Shown here: positions 6,724 to 14,466 of the stretch, piece after piece
How positions within the stretch are numbered: position 1 is the first letter of the stretch
How the letters are laid out: the number at the start of each line of letters is the position of its first letter
DNA from: DASYRX01 sp035253645
GTDB lineage: Bacteria > Gemmatimonadota > Gemmatimonadetes > Gemmatimonadales > Gemmatimonadaceae
Assembly: GCA_035253645.1 (NCBI GenBank)
Contig: DATFBW010000273.1
Location: 1-15,271, forward strand
DNA: 15,271 nt
Reading direction: 5' to 3'
Made by a program: the position numbers and the translations under genes
Notes under the pieces: generated by a model
The model's database searches: none
Told to the model about the DNA's origin: nothing
What the model saw: the letters and a program-made list of their open reading frames with translations, nothing else

Positions 6724-7641
6724 ATGGAGACGATGACAGCGTCGGCGGAGCTGATCGACGGAACGGCGATCGCGAAGGCTGTGCGGGCGGATGTCGCGCG
6801 CGACGTTGCGGCACTGCGCGCCCAAGGCGTGACGCCGGGCCTAACGGTCGTCCTGGTGGGCGATAATCCAGCGAGCGCCGTCTACGTCCGGTCGAAGGAG
6901 CGCGCGAGCGTCGAAGCAGGAATGGCCGGCGAAACGCTCAGACTTCCCGCCACGACGTCACAGGACGATTTGTTGGCGCTCATCGACCGGCTCAACGGCG
7001 ACGCAAAGGTGCATGGCATCCTCGTGCAGATGCCGTTGCCCAAGCAGATCGACCCGAACACCGTGATCCGGCGCATCGACCCCGCCAAGGACGTCGACGG
7101 ATTTCACCCCGTAAACGTCGGCAAGCTGCTGATCGGGGAGAAAGATGGATTTGCTCCGTGCACTCCGGCCGGCGTGCAGGAGCTGCTCGTTAGGTCCGGT
7201 GTCGAGACGAAAGGGAGGGACGCTGTGGTCGTCGGGCGCAGCAACATCGTCGGTAAGCCGATGGCTGCGTTGTTGATCCAGGATGGGCCTGGGGGCAACT
7301 GTACGGTGACTGTGTGCCACAGCCGCACGCACGACCTCGCGGCTCACGTGCGGCGGGGGGACATCGTGATCGCGGCGTTAGGCCGTCCCGCGTCGATTCA
7401 TGGCGATATGCTCAAGCCCGGAGCTGTGGTCATCGACGTCGGCATCAATCGGGTGGACGATCCGGCGCATGAGAAGGGGTATCGCATCGTAGGGGATGTG
7501 GACTTCGCGAGCGCGCGCCGAGTGGCATCGCGCATAACGCCTGTCCCTGGCGGTGTGGGCCCGATGACAATCGCTATGCTTTTGCGAAATACGGTTCAGG
7601 CGGCGCGGCAGCTGGCGCAACGCGGGGGTTCATCGGCGTGA
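6724..7641 (+). CDS. folD: Bifunctional methylenetetrahydrofolate dehydrogenase/cyclohydrolase
   Basis: FolD interconverts 5,10-methylene-THF, methenyl-THF and 10-formyl-THF, using NADP, and feeds purine synthesis and formyl-Met-tRNA. The product has 305 residues (family about 285-300). Visible motifs are VGDNPASAVYVRSK with the catalytic YxxxK lysine, GILVQMPLP, DPAKDVDGFHP, VVVGRSNIVGKPMA (nucleotide-binding loop) and TPVPGGVGPMTIAML. It is cytosolic and forms dimers. The first ATG (6724) gives METMTASAELIDG; the second (6733) gives MTASAELIDG and is about equally good. The end overlaps xseA by 4 nt (GTGA). Three GTTAGG-type words lie in the gene, the one at 7376 encoding the Leu-Gly of AALGRP. 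Confidence 0.97.
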   Translation: METMTASAELIDGTAIAKAVRADVARDVAALRAQGVTPGLTVVLVGDNPASAVYVRSKERASVEAGMAGETLRLPATTSQDDLLALIDRLNGDAKVHGILVQMPLPKQIDPNTVIRRIDPAKDVDGFHPVNVGKLLIGEKDGFAPCTPAGVQELLVRSGVETKGRDAVVVGRSNIVGKPMAALLIQDGPGGNCTVTVCHSRTHDLAAHVRRGDIVIAALGRPASIHGDMLKPGAVVIDVGINRVDDPAHEKGYRIVGDVDFASARRVASRITPVPGGVGPMTIAMLLRNTVQAARQLAQRGGSSA

Positions 7642-8900
7642 CGGGCGAGCCGCGGCCCGCGCGCTACAGCGCACCGGAGCTCCTTCCACCTTCCGCGTCG
7701 CAGCGCAGCCGGCCTAACGAGACATCGCGTAGCGAACAGCCCGCCCCGCCACCGGGCGCGACGCCGGCGACGGCCTTCGGCGTCAGCGCCCTGACGGCAG
7801 AGATGCGCGCCGTGATCGAAGGCGCCTTCACGCGGATCTGGGTCCGTGGTGAGATAAGCGACTTCAAGCGCGTCAAGTCAGGGCAGTGGTATTTCTCGCT
7901 GCGCGACCGCGAGGCGACGATCGGCTGCATCATGTGGGCGCAGGACGCCCGCCGGTTGCCCGTTCCGCCAGACGAAGGAATGGAGGTCCTCGCCTTCTGC
8001 GAGGTGCGGATGTACGCGAAGACCGGCCAGATCCAGATCGTTGTTAGGCGGCTCCAGGATGTGGGCGACGGGCTGTGGCGCAAGGCGTTCGCACTCACGC
8101 GGCAGCGGCTCGAAGCCGATGGTTTGCTGGACCCGCGTCGCAAGCGTCCACTTCCGCTGTTCCCTCGCTGTGTCGCGATTATTACCAGCGAAGAGGGCGC
8201 TGTGTTGCACGACATCGTCACCGCTGTGCGCAGACGGTGTCCGTCCGTGGAGCTCGTGCTGATTCCGGCACTCGTGCAAGGCGACGAAGCACCGCGAACT
8301 CTGCGCCGCGCCCTCGCGCGCTTGCGAAAGTGGGGTGGCGCCGATGTGCTGATAATCGGCCGCGGTGGTGGCTCGCGCGAAGACCTGTGGGCCTTCAATG
8401 ACGAAGAGCTGGCGCGCAGGCTGGCGGCGTGTCCGATACCCACGATTAGTGCCGTGGGGCACGAGGTCGACACGACGATTTGCGACCTCGTGGCCGATCA
8501 TCGCGCGGCGACACCCACGGCCGCCGCCGAGCGTGCCGTTCCGGTCCTGAGCGATTTGCGCGCCGGTGTCGCGAACTATGCACATATCCTGCAACGTCAG
8601 GTCACTCGGATAACGGCGTTAGGCAACGAACGTCTCCTTTCGTACACGCAGCGCTTGCGCTTGCGCGCGGAACACGCTCTCGTCGCGCGCCGACTTCGGC
8701 TCGAAGCGTGCGCGGGCAAACTGCACGCGCTCAGTCCTCTTGCCACGCTGGGTCGCGGATACGCGGCAGTTTTCGATAGCGCCGGGAAATCCATCACCGC
8801 CGTGCAAGACTTGCAGCCTGGTGACGATGTGAACGTGCGCATGCGAGACGGCTCGTTCGGTGCGCGTGTGGAGTCGACGCTTCCTGGAGAAGTGGCGTGA
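7638..8900 (+). CDS. xseA: Exodeoxyribonuclease VII large subunit
   Basis: XseA, with XseB, degrades single-stranded DNA from both ends to short acid-soluble pieces. The product has 420 residues (E. coli about 456). Residues 1-45 are a Pro/Ser/Arg-rich, probably unfolded extension. The OB-fold follows, from about 47, with FGVSALTAEMRAVIEGAF and IWVRGEISDFKRVKSGQWYF. The catalytic domain shows ITSEEGAVLHDI, GRGGGSREDLWAFNDE (from 241) and VGHEVDTTICDLVADHRA (from 273). The helical arm is shorter than in E. coli, then SPLATLGRGYA leads a C-terminal strand segment. The GTG start overlaps folD by 4 nt, and the end overlaps xseB by 4 nt, as expected for subunits made together. A start further in is possible given the unusual extension. 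Confidence 0.95.
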   Translation: MTGEPRPARYSAPELLPPSASQRSRPNETSRSEQPAPPPGATPATAFGVSALTAEMRAVIEGAFTRIWVRGEISDFKRVKSGQWYFSLRDREATIGCIMWAQDARRLPVPPDEGMEVLAFCEVRMYAKTGQIQIVVRRLQDVGDGLWRKAFALTRQRLEADGLLDPRRKRPLPLFPRCVAIITSEEGAVLHDIVTAVRRRCPSVELVLIPALVQGDEAPRTLRRALARLRKWGGADVLIIGRGGGSREDLWAFNDEELARRLAACPIPTISAVGHEVDTTICDLVADHRAATPTAAAERAVPVLSDLRAGVANYAHILQRQVTRITALGNERLLSYTQRLRLRAEHALVARRLRLEACAGKLHALSPLATLGRGYAAVFDSAGKSITAVQDLQPGDDVNVRMRDGSFGARVESTLPGEVA

Positions 8901-9109
8901 CGTTCGAAGCCTCGCTGACCAGACTGGAAGCCATCGTGCAAGAGCTCAATCACGACGATGTCCCCTTGGATCGTGCGCTGACGCTCTTCGAAGAGGGCAT
9001 CGGTCACCTCAAAACGGCCACCGCCGAGCTGCACAGAGCCGAAGGAGTGCTGAAGAAGCTCGTAAAAAAGGCGGACGGCACCTTCGAAGCGATCGATCAT
9101 GATGGTTGA
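8897..9109 (+). CDS. xseB: Exodeoxyribonuclease VII small subunit
   Basis: The product has 70 residues, a normal XseB length, and is a helical hairpin with the family pattern TFEASLTRLEAIVQEL, VPLDRALTLFEEGI and LHRAEGVLKKL. Several XseB copies coat the helical arms of each XseA and are needed for activity. The GTG start has GGAG at 8886-8889, 7 nt upstream, and overlaps the xseA stop by 4 nt. The 3' end overlaps ispA by 11 nt. It is the only gene here besides zapA, rpmI and the coiled-coil gene to carry no GTTAGG-type word, which its small size may explain. Confidence 0.95.
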   Translation: MTFEASLTRLEAIVQELNHDDVPLDRALTLFEEGIGHLKTATAELHRAEGVLKKLVKKADGTFEAIDHDG

Positions 9110-9995
9110 TGTCAGCCTAACGCCGTTCGCGGCGGAGCGCGGGATCGTCGACCGGGCGTTACGCGAAGTGGCCGCGCAACAGCTCGAAGGACTGAGCGGA
9201 AGAGTGGCCGACGCCGTCGGCTATGCGTTGGCCGGTACCGGAAAGCGCGTGCGCGGCGCGCTCGTACTGGCCGCGTATCGCGCGTGTGGCGGGACGCGCG
9301 ACGCTTCAGGTCTCGCGGCTGCCGTCGAAATCGTCCACGCATACTCCCTCGTGCATGATGACCTGCCGTGCATGGACGATGATGTCGTACGACGCGGACG
9401 TCCCACTGTGCACCGTGCGTTCGATGTTCCCACGGCCTCGATTGCAGGCGTGGCGATGGTACCATTAGCTGTGCGAGCCGCCTATCGAGCGGCACGCGAG
9501 CTGGAACTTTCACCATCGAATGCAACAGAGATCGTGCACGATCTGATGCGTGCTTCTGGGGCTACGGGGATGGTCGGCGGGCAGTGGTTGGACCTCTCCG
9601 CCGGCGGTGAGACGACGGTCCCGGAGCTCGAGCGTATGCACCGCATGAAGACGGGCGCGCTGCTGCGCGCGAGCGCACGCATCGGCGCACGCGCTGCACA
9701 AGCCGCCGACGCGATCGTCGAGGCGATGGACCGCTACGGCGCGGAGGTCGGTTTAGCTTTTCAGATCGTCGATGATGTCCTCGATGTCACCGCGACGAGT
9801 GATGTGTTAGGCAAGACGACAGGGAGCGACGCGACTCATGGCAAGCGCACATATCCAGCGCAGCTTGGCGTCGCGGGGGCCATGGGGCTGGCGCGCGCAC
9901 ATGCGGCCGCAGCTCGCGCCGCGCTTGCGGATCAGGGCGTTTTGACCGACGAGCTAGACGCGCTGGCGCGTTACGCCGTGGAACGCAGTACGTAG
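9099..9995 (+). CDS. ispA: Short-chain trans-prenyl diphosphate synthase (farnesyl or geranylgeranyl diphosphate synthase)
   Basis: The product has 298 residues, typical of bacterial FPP/GGPP synthases, which condense isopentenyl diphosphate with allylic diphosphates. Visible motifs are GKRVRGALVLAAY, the first aspartate-rich motif HDDLPCMDDD (from residue 86), RRGRPTVH, MVGGQWLD, HRMKTGALLRAS and FQIVDDVLD with the second aspartate motif at 225-229, then GKTTGSDATHGKRTYPA. The residues before the first motif, HAYSLV, are like E. coli IspA, which favours C15, but C20 cannot be excluded. A second ATG follows the first. It lies 18 nt before dxs, so the first and a later isoprenoid step are co-transcribed. 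The 8-mer recurs at 9115 and 9805. Confidence 0.94.
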   Translation: MMVDVSLTPFAAERGIVDRALREVAAQQLEGLSGRVADAVGYALAGTGKRVRGALVLAAYRACGGTRDASGLAAAVEIVHAYSLVHDDLPCMDDDVVRRGRPTVHRAFDVPTASIAGVAMVPLAVRAAYRAARELELSPSNATEIVHDLMRASGATGMVGGQWLDLSAGGETTVPELERMHRMKTGALLRASARIGARAAQAADAIVEAMDRYGAEVGLAFQIVDDVLDVTATSDVLGKTTGSDATHGKRTYPAQLGVAGAMGLARAHAAAARAALADQGVLTDELDALARYAVERST

Positions 9996-10013
9996 CATTC
10001 CGTAGAGAGCCTC

Positions 10014-11897
10014 ATGTCACTTCTCGATAGCATTCATTCACCCGAAGACGTCCGGCGCCTCACGCGAGACCAGCTGCCGCAGTTGGCGGCTGACGTGCGA
10101 GCACGCCTCATCGACGTGTGTTCGCGTACGGGCGGTCATATCGGGGCCGGGCTTGGCGTCGTCGAGCTGACGGTCGCGTTGCATTACGCCTTCGACACGC
10201 CACGCGATCAGCTGGTGTGGGACGTGGGCCATCAAGGGTATCCGCACAAGGTGCTGACCGGCCGCAACGAGCGTTTGGAAACCCTCCGTCAAGAGGGTGG
10301 GCTATCCGGTTTTCTCAAGCGCTCGGAAAGCACCTACGACGTCTTCGGCGCGGGACACGCGGGAACCGCCATGTCGGCGGCGTTAGGTATCGCCGCGGGC
10401 CGCGATCTCCTCGGCGGTGATTACAAGGTCGTCGCAGTGGTTGGCGACGGCGCGCTGACGTGCGGGCTCGCGTACGAGGGGCTGAACAACGCCGGCGCGT
10501 CGGAGCGGGACATTATCGTCATCCTGAACGACAACGAAATGTCGATCGCGCCTAACGTGGGTGCCATCTCCAAGTATCTCACGCAAGTGCAGCGCAATCC
10601 GCTGTACAATCGCGTGCGCGCCAAGATCGGCGATATCATCGAGCATGCGCCCGCGCTCAACAACCTCGTGCGCAAATGGGAAGAGTCGATGAAGTCGTTC
10701 CTCACCCCTGGCGTGTTGTTCGAGGAGCTGGGGTTCCGCTACTTCGGTCCGATCGATGGTCACGACGTCGGCGCCATGGTCGATCTATTTGCCGCGATCA
10801 GATCGCATACCGGCCCGCGCCTCGTGCACATCATCACGCAAAAAGGGAAAGGTTTCCCCGCGGGAGAGCATGGTGAAAAGTGGCACGCGCTCCCACCGGG
10901 CCATGATCCGGCCACGGGTAAACAAGTCAAGACCGCGTCAGGCAACGCAAATTACACCGCAATTTTTGGCCAGGGGCTCGCCGATCTGATGCGCGAGCGC
11001 GAGGATGTCGTTGCCATCACAGCTGCAATGCCAAGCGGCACGGGAACGGGCGCGGTGGCGAAAGCGCACCCGAAGCGTTTCTTCGATGTCGGGATCGCCG
11101 AAGGCCACGCGGTGACGTTCGCCGCGGGTTTGGCCACGCGCGGGATTCACCCGGTCTGCGCGATCTACTCGACGTTCTTACAGCGCGGTTACGACAACAT
11201 CATCCACGATGTTGCAGTCCAGTCACTGCCCGTTGTTTTCGCAATGGACCGGGCGGGACTCGTCGGCGAAGATGGCGAGACGCACATGGGCCTCTACGAC
11301 ATCGCGTACATGCTCGCAGTGCCGGGAATGGCAGTGACCGCGCCCAAAAACTCGCGCGAGATGCTCGCGTTGCTGCGATCAGGCGTTATGCATAACGCGG
11401 GTCCATTCTGCCTCCGCTACCCGCGCGATACGGCTCCGGATATACCGCCGCCAATGGCGGAGATAGCCGCGGTGCCGTTTGCCTCGTGGGAAGTGTTGCG
11501 CACCGGCACGGGCGAAATGGCGATTCTCGCGGTCGGAACGATGGTCACGCCCTCGCTCGCCGCCGCCGAGGCGCTCGCCGCCGAAGGCTTCGACATCACG
11601 GTAGTGAATTGCCGTTTTCTGAAGCCGCACGATGAGGTAACGCTCGCGGCACTGGTCTCGAATCATCACCAGTTCCTCGTCGTGGAAGAGGGGACGGTGA
11701 CGAACGGATTCGGCGCGTACATCAGCGCGGTCGTACAGTCGATGGATCCAACCGCGCGCGTGACACCGCACGGCGTACCCGATCGAATCATCTATGCAGC
11801 GCCACGCGCACGTCAGCTTGCAGCCTGTGGACTGGATGCCGCCGGAATTGCCGCGAAGGTTCGCGCGCTCAACGCAACCGAGGCGATGACCTCGTGA
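10014..11897 (+). CDS. dxs: 1-deoxy-D-xylulose-5-phosphate synthase
   Basis: Dxs joins pyruvate and glyceraldehyde 3-phosphate, using thiamine diphosphate, in the first step of the MEP pathway. The product has 627 residues, normal length. The N-terminal part shows GGHIGAGLGVVELTVALHY, DVGHQGYPHKVLTGR, the cofactor motif GDGALT (144-149) through NDN (172-174), and NVGAISKYL. The second transketolase domain has FDVGIAEGHAVTFAAG with Glu363, AIYSTFLQRGYDNIIHDVA and DRAGLVGEDGETHMG. Three normally well-kept spots differ: GHAGT for GHSST, AEGH for AEQH and THMG for THQG. The core catalytic residues I can recognise remain. A weak GAGAG precedes the ATG by 4 nt. Its stop overlaps the nadK start. Confidence 0.95.
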   Translation: MSLLDSIHSPEDVRRLTRDQLPQLAADVRARLIDVCSRTGGHIGAGLGVVELTVALHYAFDTPRDQLVWDVGHQGYPHKVLTGRNERLETLRQEGGLSGFLKRSESTYDVFGAGHAGTAMSAALGIAAGRDLLGGDYKVVAVVGDGALTCGLAYEGLNNAGASERDIIVILNDNEMSIAPNVGAISKYLTQVQRNPLYNRVRAKIGDIIEHAPALNNLVRKWEESMKSFLTPGVLFEELGFRYFGPIDGHDVGAMVDLFAAIRSHTGPRLVHIITQKGKGFPAGEHGEKWHALPPGHDPATGKQVKTASGNANYTAIFGQGLADLMREREDVVAITAAMPSGTGTGAVAKAHPKRFFDVGIAEGHAVTFAAGLATRGIHPVCAIYSTFLQRGYDNIIHDVAVQSLPVVFAMDRAGLVGEDGETHMGLYDIAYMLAVPGMAVTAPKNSREMLALLRSGVMHNAGPFCLRYPRDTAPDIPPPMAEIAAVPFASWEVLRTGTGEMAILAVGTMVTPSLAAAEALAAEGFDITVVNCRFLKPHDEVTLAALVSNHHQFLVVEEGTVTNGFGAYISAVVQSMDPTARVTPHGVPDRIIYAAPRARQLAACGLDAAGIAAKVRALNATEAMTS

Positions 11898-12757
11898 TGC
11901 GCGTCGGCGTCGTCGGGAACCTTGGCTACGCCGACCTGCAACCCATTCTCCGGCAACTCGGAGCCGCGGCCCCTAGCGTCGGTGCCGAGCTCGTTTTCGA
12001 GCCCGAATTACAATCGGTGCTGGGCGAGCATGCACGGCCCTTCGATACGCAAAGCCTCGACGCGCTCATCACGTTAGGCGGCGACGGCACACTGCTGCGA
12101 GCCACGCGACTTCTCGCCGGCCGCGAGATCCCGATCCTGGGAGTGAACTTTGGACAACTGGGCTTCCTTACGGCGTGTCGTCGTGACGACGCCGAGCTTG
12201 CGCTGGCCCGGCTCGTCAACGGCGACTACGTGGCGGAGCCGCGCATGCTCTTGGAGTCATTCGCATCGGGCGGCATAGCGACAGGCGAGCACTGGTATGC
12301 GCTCAACGACGTCGTCCTGCACATTGCCGGTAAGGCCCGTATGATGCGCATGAGCGTCGAGGCTGACGGAGATCTCGTAGGTTCTTTCGCTGCGGACGGA
12401 CTGATCGTCTCGACACCAACAGGCTCGACCGCCTATTCACTGAGCGCTGGTGGGCCAGTCGTCGATCCAACCCACGAGTCGATCGTGTTGACTCCGGTTT
12501 CAGCGCACACATTGGCGATCCGGCCGCTATTGCTGGCGCCAAGCACCACCGTCACGGTAACGACGGACGGAATCCCTGGTGAGCGGCGCCTAACGGTCGA
12601 CGGCCAGGTGGGCCGCTCGCTGGCCGAAGGCGAATCTCTCAGCGTACGGCGCGCGCCCCATCGCGCGCTGCTCGTGCGTTTTCCAGACACGACCTTCTTC
12701 CGCCGGCTGCGTGAGAAGCTGGCGTGGACGACTACGGGTGGGGCCGCCGGCGCCTGA
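11897..12757 (+). CDS. nadK: NAD kinase
   Basis: NadK phosphorylates NAD to NADP and is cytosolic. From the ATG at 11897 the product has 286 residues, within the family range. It shows the catalytic GGDGT motif (61-65) in ITLGGDGTLLRATRLL, then PILGVNFGQLGFLT, the NDVVLH segment, and DGLIVSTPTGSTAYSLSAGG (second substrate motif, about 172-182), followed by a beta-rich C-terminal domain. A GTG directly upstream (11894) would add one residue. The TGATG junction with dxs and another with recN suggest coupled translation. NADP made here supports the reductase steps of the MEP pathway and FolD. The 8-mer at 12072 supplies the Leu-Gly codons just before and within GGDGT. Confidence 0.95.
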   Translation: MRVGVVGNLGYADLQPILRQLGAAAPSVGAELVFEPELQSVLGEHARPFDTQSLDALITLGGDGTLLRATRLLAGREIPILGVNFGQLGFLTACRRDDAELALARLVNGDYVAEPRMLLESFASGGIATGEHWYALNDVVLHIAGKARMMRMSVEADGDLVGSFAADGLIVSTPTGSTAYSLSAGGPVVDPTHESIVLTPVSAHTLAIRPLLLAPSTTVTVTTDGIPGERRLTVDGQVGRSLAEGESLSVRRAPHRALLVRFPDTTFFRRLREKLAWTTTGGAAGA

Positions 12758-14466
12758 TGTTGACCGAGCTGCGGATCCGCGACCTCGCCATCATCGAAGA
12801 CGTTCGGCTGTCGCTTGCGCCGGGGTTCACCGTCCTTACGGGAGAAACTGGAGCAGGGAAATCGATCATCGTCGGCGCGCTCGGGCTCCTGTTAGGCGAA
12901 CGAGCCTCGGCGGACCTCGTGCGGGGTGGCGCCACGCGAGCGCGAGTCGAGGCTGCCTTCGATGCAAGTGCTCATCGTAACCTGCTCGCGGATCTCGATG
13001 AACGTGGCATCGATGCGTCCGATGGCACGGTCATCCTCTCGCGCGAGATCGCGGGATCGCAAGGTGGGCGTTCGCGTGCATGGATCAATGGGTCGCCGGT
13101 CACCGCAGCGATTTTGGGCGAGGTTGCCCGCGCGCTGGTGAACCTGCACGGACAGCACGAGTCCCAGAACCTGCTTCAGGTCGGAGTGCAACGCGCGCTA
13201 CTGGACGCCTTTGGAGGTGCCTCGGAGACAGCAGCACGAGTGCGGGCTCTCTTTCGCGAGCTGGACGACGTTAGGCGCGAGGTGGAATCGCTCGAGCAGC
13301 GCCGCAGGGACGCCGAGCGCCGTGCGGATTACCTGCGGCACGTGGCGGAAGAGATCGACGCGGCGCGTCTGACGCCCGGTGAGGATCAATCGTTGGAGGA
13401 CGAGTCACGGCGCCTCAATAACGTCGAGGAGTTGCGGCGGCATGCGGCCGGGGTGATTGCCGCGTTGGATGGTCCAGACGCAGCGCTCGTGCGTCTGGGG
13501 CAAGCGCGCCGCGAATTGCAAGCGCTGGCGCGTCTCGATTCCTCGTTAGGTGCGCTGCAGGAGCAGTTGGAGACGGCGGCGTATGCGGTGGATGAGCTGC
13601 GCCGTGAAATGGAGCATTATGAAACGGGTATATCCGCCGATCCTGAACGCTTGCGCGAAGTACAGGAAAGGCGCGACGTACTCTTCCGGCTGTCCCGCAA
13701 ATACGGTCCGAGCATAGAGCAGGTGCTCGCGACGGCGGCAGAGGCACGCACTGAACTGTCGCTCGTGGACTCCGCGCACCATGACATCGCCGAGTTGCGC
13801 GGCCGCGAAGCGGAACTGGCGCGCGAGCTGACATCGGCCGCTGCGCAACTCACAGCCCTACGACAATCGAGCGCGCAGCGGCTGGCCCGCGCAGTCGATG
13901 CGCTGCTGCCAGGACTTGGCATGGCAGACGGAAAGTTCACGGTGGATTTCTTGCGGCGCGAAGCTATCGGCCCGGACGGCGGCGAGGACGTGATATTCCA
14001 GGTTGCGCTCAACGTTGGACACGATCCGCGCCCGCTCGCACGCGTCGCGTCGGGGGGTGAATTGTCCCGCGTTATGCTCGCCCTTACGACAATCCTCGCC
14101 CAGCTAGCCGGCGTGCCGACCCTTGTGTTCGATGAAGTCGATAGCGGTATCGGAGGGCGCGTGGCGCTGCAGGTTGGTGATACGATGCGGCGCGTCGCGG
14201 CACACCATCAGGTCGTCGCCATCACGCACCTCCCACAGATCGCCTCGCGCGCGCACAATCACGTCGTCGTCGAAAAGAGCGCCCAGCGGGGAGCGACCAC
14301 CGCCGACGTACACACTGTCACCGACGAGGATCGCGTCGCCGAGCTCGCGCGCATGTTGGGTGGTGACGCGGAGCGCGATGTGAGTCGTGCGCATGCCCGG
14401 GAGCTGCTGGCTGCCGTCGAGAGGCGCCCGGCGGAACCGGCGCGCGCGCGCCGGACGCGCGCCTAA
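12757..14466 (+). CDS. recN: DNA repair protein RecN
   Basis: RecN is an SMC-like ATPase acting at double-strand breaks. From the ATG at 12757 the product has 569 residues, typical. The N-terminal head begins MLTELRIRDLAIIEDVRL, with Walker A GETGAGKS at 29-36, then VNLHGQHESQNLL. A long coiled coil (about 155-380) follows. The C-terminal head has the ABC signature ASGGELSRVMLA (from 431), Walker B around DE 459-460 in LVFDEVDSGIGG, and AITHLPQIASRAH. The reading frame is open back to 12724, but the earlier start would add 11 residues atypical of the family. It shares a TGATG with nadK. The last residues, PARARRTRA, come from a GC palindrome and look unfolded. The stop interleaves with that of the convergent gene. 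Confidence 0.97.
   Translation: MLTELRIRDLAIIEDVRLSLAPGFTVLTGETGAGKSIIVGALGLLLGERASADLVRGGATRARVEAAFDASAHRNLLADLDERGIDASDGTVILSREIAGSQGGRSRAWINGSPVTAAILGEVARALVNLHGQHESQNLLQVGVQRALLDAFGGASETAARVRALFRELDDVRREVESLEQRRRDAERRADYLRHVAEEIDAARLTPGEDQSLEDESRRLNNVEELRRHAAGVIAALDGPDAALVRLGQARRELQALARLDSSLGALQEQLETAAYAVDELRREMEHYETGISADPERLREVQERRDVLFRLSRKYGPSIEQVLATAAEARTELSLVDSAHHDIAELRGREAELARELTSAAAQLTALRQSSAQRLARAVDALLPGLGMADGKFTVDFLRREAIGPDGGEDVIFQVALNVGHDPRPLARVASGGELSRVMLALTTILAQLAGVPTLVFDEVDSGIGGRVALQVGDTMRRVAAHHQVVAITHLPQIASRAHNHVVVEKSAQRGATTADVHTVTDEDRVAELARMLGGDAERDVSRAHARELLAAVERRPAEPARARRTRA
14437..14454. repeat. Perfect 18-nt GC palindrome near the recN end
   Basis: CCGG, then five CG steps, then CCGG reads the same on both strands. 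It lies 10 nt before the recN stop and about the same distance from the stop of the convergent gene. It could form a very stable hairpin on either transcript, or Z-DNA, and might slow polymerases arriving from both sides. There is no U-run, so it is not a textbook terminator, and in a GC-rich gene tail it may simply be compositional. Confidence 0.7.

Noticed and set aside
12724..12756. Earlier start of recN
   Set aside because: It would add 11 residues within nadK not seen in RecN proteins; the ATG at 12757 gives the standard MLTELRIRDLAI start and a TGATG junction.
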